The translations under genes and the position numbers were made by a program. From the NCBI GenBank assembly GCA_900313435.1, contig OMRF01000355.1:1-15119 (forward strand): a stretch of 15,119 nucleotides of DNA, given 5' to 3'. Source of the stretch: an uncultured Lachnospiraceae bacterium (GTDB taxonomy: Bacteria > Bacillota > Clostridia > Lachnospirales > Lachnospiraceae). A model generated the notes under the pieces. It was not told the DNA's origin, made no database searches, and was given only the letters and a program-made list of their open reading frames with translations. This document shows, piece after piece, positions 7,074-13,880 of this stretch; the first letter of the stretch is position 1; every line of letters begins with the position of its first letter.

Positions 7074-7102
7074 ATAATAACTCGCAATTCATCCCTTGTC
7101 AA
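7074..7102 (-). promoter_or_regulatory. Strong sigma-A-type promoter of the ncRNA
   Basis: TTGACA (7102-7097), a 17-bp spacer and TATTAT (7079-7074) lie on the minus strand; only one base differs from the full consensus. The sequence just upstream (about 7103-7145) is almost pure A/T with A- and T-tracts, like an UP element of stable-RNA promoters. The predicted start is near 7067. Confidence 0.82.
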
Positions 7103-7195
7103 GTAAAAAATCTAAAAATACATAAAAATACAATAAATTATCAATCTATTCAATTGAATTGCTGAAATATTCTGACAAATTGGCTCAAAGCAGCC

Positions 7196-7219
7196 AGGGG
7201 ACGTCTCTCTGTCTCCTTT
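7196..7219. repeat. REP-like short repeat, copy 1 (left flank of exported-protein operon)
   Basis: AGGGGACGTCTC, three variable bases, then GTCTCCTTT. It matches copy 2 at 11080-11103 at 21 of 24 positions in the same orientation. It lacks the left GGAGAC arm, so it is a partial copy. The motif family (GTCCCC/TGTCTCC) resembles extragenic palindromes often seen in clostridial genomes. Confidence 0.7.
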
Positions 7220-7232
7220 GCCTCTATTCCAT

Positions 7233-9308
7233 CTACATTCCGTACCAGCCTATCCCTTCATCTTTCCATCCGAGTTCAATGAGGTGATCTCTTTCGGCCA
7301 TATCAACGGTGAAATGATGAGCGCCTCCTAAGAGGGCATTCGGGTCATAGAGCCTGTAGATCGGGACAGCTATCAAAACTTCAGAATACCAGCCTATGCC
7401 TTCATCGTTCCAGCCGATATCAATGAGATGATCCCTCTCAAAGACATCCGTTGTATAGTGATGGTCGCCGTTATTCGGATTATATAGCCTGTATACCGGA
7501 ACATCAGGAAACTCCGGCGCGTACCAGGCGACACCCTCATATTTCCAGCCAAGTGTTATCAGATTATCTTTTTCAGCAACATTTTGTGTGAAGAGATGAT
7601 CTCCGGAGTTTGGATTATAAAGCCTGTACACCACAGATTCGCCTTCGCCGGGTGTCGGGTCGGGATCATCGGCTGCGCCGCTACCGGCGATGACAGCCTT
7701 CACACACTTAGGTACAGTTTCACTCTGGCTTCCATCATCTGCTACCGCTTTATACCAGACATAATAGGTTCCGGTTTCTGTTTTGGCGGGGATAGCAGTA
7801 CTCCAGCCGTTTGTCGGCGCAATGGTCTCATTCTCGCCGAGCGCGTATTGCATTGTACCGCCGGTTGCTTCGCCTGCGGTCAAAAGTTCCTGTGCCGAAC
7901 CGTTGGGCTTCAGATCCTTTGCCGTCGGGGCTTTGGAGACCGCTACTGCCGGCCTCACTGAAAATGTATTATCCGAGAAGTTTACAGCTGACAGATTGAG
8001 TTTCAAAGCGGGGCGGACGCCGTACGTGAAGGTCACGCCGTGGCCATTGTCGAAAAGGTATCCGGTATCGCCGTTGACGACCGCAGCTTGGAAAGAGTTG
8101 TCGCCCATCGAGCAGAGCCACCAGGCATTACGTTCGGCTCCGGGATACTGAGAACACTTAAGGACATCTGCATTTTTTACTGCTTTTGCCTGATAATCAG
8201 TCAGAAGAAACATCGCGTTGCCGCTTACTGCTGTTTTTGCATCAGCTGAGATATTATCTTTATAATAAGAATCTACGACACCCTTTATTGTGGAATCCTT
8301 ATAGACAACATACTGGTCAACATAACCTCCTGAATTATACTCTGCCGCAGCAACACATTCCTTTGCAAGTAATGTCACAGTACTGTCATCATAATCGATG
8401 AGATACCACTCCTTGCCGTCAAAGTTCATCAGTGTTGTGGTATCTTTGAAGGGTGAGTAGATATCGACGATGACAGCCTTCAAACACCTAGGATCACTTT
8501 CAAGGTGGTTCGCATCATTTGGCAAAGCTTTATACCAGACATAATAGGTACCGACATTAGCTGCGGTGGGGATAGTCGTACTCCAGCCGGTCTGCGGCGC
8601 GGTGGTCTCGTTCTCACCAAGCGCGTATTGTATTGTGCCGCCGTTTGCTTCACCTGCGGTCACCAGTTTCTTTGCAGAGCCGTCGTAGTTCAGGATCGGT
8701 ACTGTAGGAGCTTTGGTGATCGCTACCGCCGGCTTCACTGAAAATGTATTTGACGAAAAAGTGACGGAGGAAAGAGTAAGCTTTAAGGCGGGACGGACGC
8801 CTAAAGTGTAACTCACACCGATGCCATTGCGAATATAGCCGCCGTTCACCCAAGTCGCTTCGTAATTGTATTTTCCGGGTGAGCAGAGCCACCAGTCATC
8901 ATTTCCGTCGGGATGCCTGGGGCCCCTCCTGACATCATCATTTGTTATCGCACTTGCCTGATCGGTTGTCAGAAGAAACATCGCGTTGCCGTTTACTGCT
9001 TTTTTTGCTTCAGCTGAAAAAGTCTTATTATAGTAATCGTCTACGACCCCTTTTATTATTGAATTCTTATATTCAACATAACCATGATTTCCATTGTAAC
9101 TTGACTTGGCAACAAAGTCCTTTGAAAGCAGAGTCACAGTGCTGTCATCGTAATCGATAAGATACCAATCCTTGCCGTCAAATTTTATTTCTTTTGTGGT
9201 ATTCTTGAAACCGGAATAGGGACTGCCCGCCAACGCCCTCAGGTTCAACGCCGGCATCAGCAAGAGCACTATCGCAAGGCTTAGAAGGACACCAATAACC
9301 TTTTTCAT
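7233..9308 (-). CDS. Secreted repeat protein: two DUF6273-like/Ig-like modules plus three DUF5648-like repeats
   Basis: The 691-residue protein begins with a signal peptide (1-28, KK then a Leu/Val-rich core, cleavage likely after 'LRALA'). Two tandem modules of about 250 residues follow (33-283 and 286-541). Each has a DUF6273-like domain ('FDGKxWYLIDYDDSTVTLL', 'GNAMFLLT', 'WWLCS', 'GVRPALKL') and an Ig-like segment ('LVTAGEANGGTIQYALGENE' and 'GTYYVWYKA'). After a short Pro/Asp/Gly linker (543-557), three 40-residue repeats of the type 'YRLYNPNSGDHxYT...GWxxEGIGWY' (559-598, 604-642, 649-690) end the protein. No enzyme motif, LPXTG or membrane anchor is seen, so it is probably released or held by wall binding. 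AAGGAGGT at 9318-9325 serves either the ATG at 9308 (9-nt spacing, chosen here) or an in-frame TTG at 9311. It is the second gene of an operon, about 20 nt after the first. Family names are recalled, not searched; function unknown. Confidence 0.85.
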   Translation of the reverse strand: MKKVIGVLLSLAIVLLLMPALNLRALAGSPYSGFKNTTKEIKFDGKDWYLIDYDDSTVTLLSKDFVAKSSYNGNHGYVEYKNSIIKGVVDDYYNKTFSAEAKKAVNGNAMFLLTTDQASAITNDDVRRGPRHPDGNDDWWLCSPGKYNYEATWVNGGYIRNGIGVSYTLGVRPALKLTLSSVTFSSNTFSVKPAVAITKAPTVPILNYDGSAKKLVTAGEANGGTIQYALGENETTAPQTGWSTTIPTAANVGTYYVWYKALPNDANHLESDPRCLKAVIVDIYSPFKDTTTLMNFDGKEWYLIDYDDSTVTLLAKECVAAAEYNSGGYVDQYVVYKDSTIKGVVDSYYKDNISADAKTAVSGNAMFLLTDYQAKAVKNADVLKCSQYPGAERNAWWLCSMGDNSFQAAVVNGDTGYLFDNGHGVTFTYGVRPALKLNLSAVNFSDNTFSVRPAVAVSKAPTAKDLKPNGSAQELLTAGEATGGTMQYALGENETIAPTNGWSTAIPAKTETGTYYVWYKAVADDGSQSETVPKCVKAVIAGSGAADDPDPTPGEGESVVYRLYNPNSGDHLFTQNVAEKDNLITLGWKYEGVAWYAPEFPDVPVYRLYNPNNGDHHYTTDVFERDHLIDIGWNDEGIGWYSEVLIAVPIYRLYDPNALLGGAHHFTVDMAERDHLIELGWKDEGIGWYGM
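7239..7634 (-). repeat. Three-copy DUF5648-like repeat array (C-terminal in its protein)
   Basis: It encodes residues 559-690 of the secreted protein. Each unit is about 40 residues with 'YRLYNPN', 'GDHxYT' or 'HHFT', 'ERDHLIxxGW' and 'EGIGWY'. Only the third unit has a 3-residue-longer turn ('DPNALLGGAHHF'). The same pattern, longer third unit included, recurs in the neighbour's array. Confidence 0.85.
7686..9212 (-). repeat. Intragenic tandem duplication of a 250-residue module
   Basis: Residues 33-283 (9212-8460) and 286-541 (8453-7686) align end to end: 'FDGKDWYLIDYDDSTVTLL' with 'FDGKEWYLIDYDDSTVTLL', 'GVRPALKL' in both, and 'FSVKPAVAITKAPT' with 'FSVRPAVAVSKAPT'. The main differences are in the middle of the DUF6273-like part, where the likely variable surface lies. 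Confidence 0.85.
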
Positions 9309-9317
9309 CAATCATTA

Positions 9318-9325
9318 ACCTCCTT
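9318..9325 (-). promoter_or_regulatory. Ribosome binding site of the second exported-protein gene
   Basis: AAGGAGGT is a full anti-16S match in the 22-nt gap between the two genes. It stands 9 nt before the ATG at 9308 and 6 nt before an in-frame TTG at 9311, so the true start is one of these two. An ATG in between (9316-9314) is out of frame. Confidence 0.75.
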
Positions 9326-9330
9326 GTTTA

Positions 9331-11055
9331 TTATTCCCCAAACAGTAGCGCTAATACTTCCTCAGGTGTCTTCTCCCTTATTCCGTCAGGATCCTTAAGT
9401 CCGGCTTCGCTGTTTTTTGTATCCCAGGAAAATCTGCCGGCATTTTCACCTTCAAAAGTAAAATACGTATAAGGGCTGCACAGGTATACCTGATATCGCT
9501 CATACCATTTTGGATAATACTGTGACATATACCGGTCAGCAAGGGCATAAGCTTCACAGCCTTTGCTATAGCCGATCGCATTTATCTGGACTCCTCCGCC
9601 GGGCTGCCCGATCCTGCTATAGGAGGGAGTTGAGTGCAAAATAACTACACTGCCGTCCTCGCAGGTTCCGAGGGATATCCACACATGGCCGTTTATACTC
9701 ATGATGTCCCCCGGCTTCATCTGATAATAGTTGGATGTGTCAGGCATTCCGATATCCTGCGTCCATTCGCCGAGACCGAGTTCTGAAAGACGCCTTGCGC
9801 ATTTGGTGGAGCTTCCCACATAGCCCTCTTTTCCGCTCTCGGTCTCCATGGTGTTGTATAAGGTCCATCCTAAATATCCTGAGCAGTCAAGACCGGCGTA
9901 ATAATACTCATTGTACCCACCGTAAGGAAAGTAGCTTACTGAGGGATCACCGGCTGCCTTATATGTGTACGACGCGTCATTATCTTCAAAAAATCTGACC
10001 CAGTCCGGAGATACGCCTATGGTTCTTGCCTGTATTGAGGAGCCTTCATCCTGCCAGTCCCAGCCGCCTCCGTAGATATAAAGAGTAGTTCCGACAGGCA
10101 TGAGTCCTGTCTTAAGGAAATTCTTAATGGTATGCTCTCCGGGAACGCCGGATACCACGGGGATATATTTATCATCACCTGTTTTTATCTCTTCAGCGGC
10201 AGTGATAATGCCGTTTTCGATGGTAATGATGTAGCGATAGCCTTCCTTCAGGATATTCTGGATCGGATAGTCATAATTGCCGTATTCATCCCGGATACCG
10301 TTTGACAGTCTGTATGTAACTTCCCCGCCATCCACCTGAAAGCGATAAAGAAAGTCATCTTTGTTGTCCTTGTTGGTCTCTTCAAGGCCGTAGCCTTGCA
10401 CTCCCAGATAGACGGCCGCTCTGATCTCCTCGTCCTTTGTGCCTTCCAGAGCGTACCAGCCGATGCCTTCGTCGTTCCAGCCGACACTTACGAGATAGTC
10501 CTTTTCTACACCGTTGGAGGTAAAATGATGCGAGCCTGCCATTTGGGCATTTGGATTATATACCCTGAAAAGCGGTACAGTATCCGGCTCGGAAGAATAC
10601 CATCCTATCCCTTCATATATCCAGCCAAGCTCAGCAATATGATCTCTTTCAATTATTTCCGTTGTATAATGATGGTCGCCGGTATTGGGATTGTAAAGCC
10701 TGAATACCGGTACACCTGAAGACTCCGGCGCGTACCAGCCGATGCCCTCATAGTTCCACCCCGCTACAATAAGGCGGTTTCTCTCATCTGCACTCCCCGT
10801 GTAAAAATGCTCTCCGGAGTTTGGATTGTAGAGCCTGTGAATAGTTGCAGATCCATGATCAAAAGATGATCCGACGGCTCTGTCACAGAAGTAATCTTCA
10901 CTGAGTCCGGGTGTTCCGACAGACTGTTCTGTGACCTTTTGGCCTTCGACTTCCGAGGTACTTACAAGTTGAGTGATAGCTGCGCCCGGTGCGAAAGAAA
11001 GTGCCAAGACGGCTGATATTATCACCACACCAAGAATTATTAAAGGCTTGTTCAT
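9331..11055 (-). CDS. Exported NlpC/P60-like peptidase with N-terminal DUF5648-like repeats
   Basis: The 574-residue protein starts with an uncleaved or cleavable signal segment (4-28). Three 40-residue repeats follow: 'HRLYNPNSGEHFYT...NYEGIGWYAPE' (72-111), 'FRLYNPNTGDHHYT...GIGWYSSE' (118-156) and 'FRVYNPNAQMAGSHHFT...GIGWYALE' (163-204). A linker domain (about 210-320) precedes a C-terminal domain that looks like NlpC/P60. There the nucleophile would be Cys391 in 'GLDCSGYLGWTLYN', the catalytic His either His457 ('INGHVWISLG') or His474 ('VILHSTPSY'), and 'KPGDIM' (447-452) matches the usual segment before the His. Such enzymes cut peptides in peptidoglycan, so a wall hydrolase is the likely role, with the repeats as possible wall- or glycan-binding units. 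The ATG has GAGGGGGA at 11061-11068. It is first in the operon, with its own promoter at 11114-11142. Confidence 0.83.
   Translation of the reverse strand: MNKPLIILGVVIISAVLALSFAPGAAITQLVSTSEVEGQKVTEQSVGTPGLSEDYFCDRAVGSSFDHGSATIHRLYNPNSGEHFYTGSADERNRLIVAGWNYEGIGWYAPESSGVPVFRLYNPNTGDHHYTTEIIERDHIAELGWIYEGIGWYSSEPDTVPLFRVYNPNAQMAGSHHFTSNGVEKDYLVSVGWNDEGIGWYALEGTKDEEIRAAVYLGVQGYGLEETNKDNKDDFLYRFQVDGGEVTYRLSNGIRDEYGNYDYPIQNILKEGYRYIITIENGIITAAEEIKTGDDKYIPVVSGVPGEHTIKNFLKTGLMPVGTTLYIYGGGWDWQDEGSSIQARTIGVSPDWVRFFEDNDASYTYKAAGDPSVSYFPYGGYNEYYYAGLDCSGYLGWTLYNTMETESGKEGYVGSSTKCARRLSELGLGEWTQDIGMPDTSNYYQMKPGDIMSINGHVWISLGTCEDGSVVILHSTPSYSRIGQPGGGVQINAIGYSKGCEAYALADRYMSQYYPKWYERYQVYLCSPYTYFTFEGENAGRFSWDTKNSEAGLKDPDGIREKTPEEVLALLFGE
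10447..10842 (-). repeat. Three-copy DUF5648-like repeat array (N-terminal in its protein)
   Basis: It encodes residues 72-203 of the peptidase. The three units follow the same order as in the neighbouring protein, and again only the third carries the longer 'NPNAQMAGSHHF' turn. That points to one ancestral three-unit block copied between genes rather than independent growth of repeats. Confidence 0.85.
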
Positions 11056-11073
11056 CAGAATCCCCCTCTAGAA

Positions 11074-11103
11074 GGAGACAGGGGACGTCTCGCCGTCTCC
11101 TTT
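11074..11103. repeat. REP-like short repeat, copy 2 (hairpin in the leader of the exported-protein operon)
   Basis: GGAGAC (11074-11079) and GTCTCC (11095-11100) form a 6-bp stem around a 15-nt loop that contains the shared core AGGGGACGTCTC, followed by TTT. An alternative fold pairs GGGGACG (11081-11087) with CGTCTCC (11094-11100), with one mismatch. On the minus strand it lies in the 5' untranslated leader, 6-7 nt before the ribosome site of the peptidase gene. Confidence 0.75.
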
Positions 11104-11113
11104 TTTTCTGACC

Positions 11114-11142
11114 ATTATAAACAGCGAAAAAACTCATTGCAA
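11114..11142 (-). promoter_or_regulatory. Promoter of the exported-protein operon
   Basis: TTGCAA (11142-11137), 17-bp spacer and TATAAT (11119-11114) are on the minus strand. A predicted start near 11107 gives a leader of about 52 nt that includes the copy-2 hairpin. Confidence 0.7.
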
Positions 11143-11156
11143 TCACAATTCCGTGT

Positions 11157-11192
11157 GGAGACAGAAAACCGTCCCCTGTCTCCTTGTCTCCT
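11157..11192. repeat. REP-like short repeat, copy 3 (between divergent promoters)
   Basis: GGAGACA (11157-11163) pairs with TGTCTCC (11177-11183) around a 13-nt loop containing ACCGTCCCC. A further TTGTCTCCTTT follows (11184-11194). It is the same motif family as copies 1 and 2, with GTCCCC in the opposite orientation in the loop. It lies between the promoters of the exported operon and secA. Confidence 0.7.
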
Positions 11193-11203
11193 TTCGAAAG
11201 ATG

Positions 11204-11232
11204 TTGAGACTTTCTTTTAATGGTGTTAAAAT
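11204..11232 (+). promoter_or_regulatory. Promoter of secA
   Basis: TTGAGA (11204-11209), 17-bp spacer and TAAAAT (11227-11232), with a TG one base before the -10 box (extended -10). The predicted start near 11239 leaves a leader of about 44 nt before the secA ATG. Confidence 0.75.
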
Positions 11233-11282
11233 CTACTCCGTATGTGCCAAAAAGAAATAGTATTAAGTAGCAGGAGTTTTTT

Positions 11283-13877
11283 ATGAGTCTTTTTACAAAA
11301 ATGTTCGGAACCCACAGTCAGCATGAGCTGAAGAGGATAATGCCTTTAGTCGAGAGGATAGAGTCACTTCGTCCCGAGATGCAGAAACTCTCGGATGAAG
11401 AGCTTCGGGCGAAGACGCCTTATTTCAAGGAGAGGCTGTCAAAGGGTGAGACGCTTGACGACATCCTTCCGGAGGCTTACGCGGTAGTGCGTGAAGCCGG
11501 AAAGAGGGCTCTTGATATGGAGCATTTCCAGGTTCAGCTGATCGGCGGGATCATCCTTCATCAGGGCCGTATCGCGGAGATGCGTACAGGTGAAGGAAAG
11601 ACGCTCGTTGCGACGCTTCCTTCCTATCTCAATGCCCTTGAGGGAAACGGGGTTCATATAGTTACCGTAAATGATTATCTCGCGAAGCGTGATGCCGAGT
11701 GGATGGGCGCGGTCCACAGATTCCTCGGACTTGAGGTGGGTGTCGTATTGAACGACATGAGTCCCGCCGACAGGAAGAAGGCCTACGACTGCGACATTAC
11801 CTATATTACAAATAATGAGCTGGGCTTTGATTACCTGAGGGATAATATGGCTGTCTACGAGAAGCAGCTTGTACAGAGGGGCCTGAATTACGCCATTATT
11901 GACGAGGTTGACTCGGTACTTATCGATGAGGCGAGGACACCTCTCATCATCAGCGGTCAGTCCGGAAAGTCCACAAAGCTCTATGAGATGTGCGACATCC
12001 TTGCGAACCAGCTTCAGAGAGGTGATGATCTTCCCGAATACACCAAGATGGATGCCATCATGGGTGTAGAGAGAGAGGAGACGGGAGACTTCATAGTAGA
12101 TGAGAAGGACAAGAACGTTAGCCTTACCGCCGAGGGTGTCAGGAAGGTGGAGCAGTTCTTCAGGATAGAGAATCTTGCGGATCCGGCCAATCTTGAGATC
12201 CAGCACAATGTGATCCTGGCTCTCCGTGCCCACAATCTCATGCACCGTGATCAGGATTATGTCGTTAAGGATGACGAGATCCTGATAGTCGATGACTTCA
12301 CCGGAAGAATAATGCCCGGACGCCGCTATTCCGACGGACTCCATCAGGCTATTGAGGCGAAGGAGCATGTGAAGGTAAAGAGGGAATCCATGACCCTCGC
12401 TACCATTACCTTCCAGAATTTCTTCAATAAATATAAGAAGAAGGCCGGCATGACCGGTACTGCCCTTACCGAGGAGCAGGAGTTCCGTGATATCTACGGA
12501 ATGGACGTTATTGAGATACCCACGAACAAGCCCGTAGTCAGAGTCGATCATGACGACGCCGTTTACAAGACAAAGGCTGAGAAATACAAGGCCGTTGTCG
12601 AAGAGGTGAAGGAGGCGCATGAAAAGGGTCAGCCCGTTCTCGTTGGTACGATCACGATCGATGTGTCAGAGCTCCTGGACAAGATGCTGGATAAGGCTGG
12701 GATAGAGCACTCAGTCCTGAACGCGAAGTTCCATGAAAAGGAAGCGGCCATAGTCGAGAAGGCCGGTATCCATGGTGCCGTGACGATAGCGACGAACATG
12801 GCAGGTCGTGGTACGGATATCAAGATCGATGAGGAAGCCCGTGCTGCGGGAGGTCTCAAGATAATAGGAACAGAACGTCACGAGGCAAGACGTATCGATA
12901 ACCAGCTCAGAGGTCGTTCCGGACGTCAGGGAGACCCGGGTGAATCCCAGTTCTTCATCTCTCTCGAGGACGACCTGATGAGGCTCTTCGGTTCAGAAAG
13001 ACTGATGGGACTGTTTGAGGCTCTCGGTGTTCCGGAGGGAGAGCGGATCCATCACAAGATGCTTACCAACGCGATACAGCGCGCGCAGGAAAAGATCGAG
13101 GAGAACAACTTCGGTATCAGAAAGAACCTCCTTGAATATGACGAGGTAATGAACGAGCAGAGAGAGCTCGTTTACAAGCAGAGAAAGCGTGTCCTCGAGG
13201 GCGAGAACATGAGGGACAGGATCATGGATATGATAAAGACCAAGGTCTCGGACTGCGTCAATATCTCACAGGATTCCGCCGATTCAAATACCTCCTGGGA
13301 TATACCTGAGCTCAACAGGTCTCTTCGTAACATCATACCGCTTCCTCCCATCACCGAGGAATACGTGAAGGACATGAAGAGTCCTGAGGATCTGAAGGAA
13401 AAGCTTTTCAACGATGCGGTAAAACTTTACGAAGCAAAGGAAGCCGAGGTTCCCGAGGAGCAGCCTGATATGTTCAGGGAGATAGAGAGGGTAATTCTCC
13501 TTCGCTGCATAGACCGTCATTGGATGCAGGAGATCGACGATATGGATCAGCTGCGCCAGGGTATCGGACTCCAGGCTTACGGCCAGAGAAATCCCGTGGA
13601 CGAGTACAAGATGCAGTCCTACGATATGATGGATGCCATGAATGACGCCATCACCACAGATACGGTAAGTCTTCTCTACAGAGTCAGAATAGAGCAGAAG
13701 GAGACCGAGAGACAGGAAGTCGCGAAGCCTACCGGAACGAACAAGGAGGCAGGCCCCTCGGCATCAGGACCGAAGAAGCGCTCAAACAAAAAAGTATATC
13801 CCAACGATCCCTGCCCTTGCGGCAGCGGCAAGAAATACAAGAACTGTCACGGAAGACCCGGCGCGGCTCCGCTTTAA
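11283..13877 (+). CDS. secA: Preprotein translocase ATPase SecA
   Basis: SecA drives unfolded preproteins through the SecYEG channel with ATP. The 864-residue protein is full length. Order of motifs: an N-terminal helix start ('FTKMFGTHSQHELKRI'), Walker A 'RTGEGKT' (101-107), the preprotein cross-linking domain inside motor domain 1, and the DEAD-type Walker B 'IIDEVDSVLIDEARTPL' with D207-E208. Further on are 'MTGTA', 'TNMAGRGTDI' and 'RGRSGRQGDPG' of the second motor domain. The helical wing/scaffold region follows ('LRCIDRHWMQEIDDMDQLRQGIGLQAYGQRNP'). The tail ends with a zinc-binding SecB/ribosome-type motif C844-x-C846 and C855-H856 ('CPCGSGKKYKNCHG'). The ATG has CAGGAG at 11271-11276. 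It is the sole recognisable SecA in the window and the housekeeping type. uvrB starts 3 nt after its stop. Confidence 0.98.
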   Translation: MSLFTKMFGTHSQHELKRIMPLVERIESLRPEMQKLSDEELRAKTPYFKERLSKGETLDDILPEAYAVVREAGKRALDMEHFQVQLIGGIILHQGRIAEMRTGEGKTLVATLPSYLNALEGNGVHIVTVNDYLAKRDAEWMGAVHRFLGLEVGVVLNDMSPADRKKAYDCDITYITNNELGFDYLRDNMAVYEKQLVQRGLNYAIIDEVDSVLIDEARTPLIISGQSGKSTKLYEMCDILANQLQRGDDLPEYTKMDAIMGVEREETGDFIVDEKDKNVSLTAEGVRKVEQFFRIENLADPANLEIQHNVILALRAHNLMHRDQDYVVKDDEILIVDDFTGRIMPGRRYSDGLHQAIEAKEHVKVKRESMTLATITFQNFFNKYKKKAGMTGTALTEEQEFRDIYGMDVIEIPTNKPVVRVDHDDAVYKTKAEKYKAVVEEVKEAHEKGQPVLVGTITIDVSELLDKMLDKAGIEHSVLNAKFHEKEAAIVEKAGIHGAVTIATNMAGRGTDIKIDEEARAAGGLKIIGTERHEARRIDNQLRGRSGRQGDPGESQFFISLEDDLMRLFGSERLMGLFEALGVPEGERIHHKMLTNAIQRAQEKIEENNFGIRKNLLEYDEVMNEQRELVYKQRKRVLEGENMRDRIMDMIKTKVSDCVNISQDSADSNTSWDIPELNRSLRNIIPLPPITEEYVKDMKSPEDLKEKLFNDAVKLYEAKEAEVPEEQPDMFREIERVILLRCIDRHWMQEIDDMDQLRQGIGLQAYGQRNPVDEYKMQSYDMMDAMNDAITTDTVSLLYRVRIEQKETERQEVAKPTGTNKEAGPSASGPKKRSNKKVYPNDPCPCGSGKKYKNCHGRPGAAPL

Positions 13878-13880
13878 GGT

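Noticed and set aside
6729..7106. 125-residue plus-strand open frame in the 6448-7232 region
   Set aside because: It has no ribosome site, a composition rich in Ser, Leu, Arg and Pro typical of antisense reading, and it spans the promoter of the minus-strand RNA. No domain is recognisable.
7239..10842. CRISPR array suspected from the periodic repeats
   Set aside because: The repeats are about 120 nt, in frame and protein-coding with conserved residues; there are no short palindromic repeats with unique spacers.
11074..11103. Plus-strand intrinsic terminator (stem followed by T7)
   Set aside because: No plus-strand gene ends nearby. The hairpin is better explained as a REP-like repeat lying in the minus-strand leader, although it could stop stray plus-strand transcription.
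11439..12620. 393-residue minus-strand open frame
   Set aside because: It lies wholly within secA, which has every expected motif; the long open antisense frame reflects codon bias.
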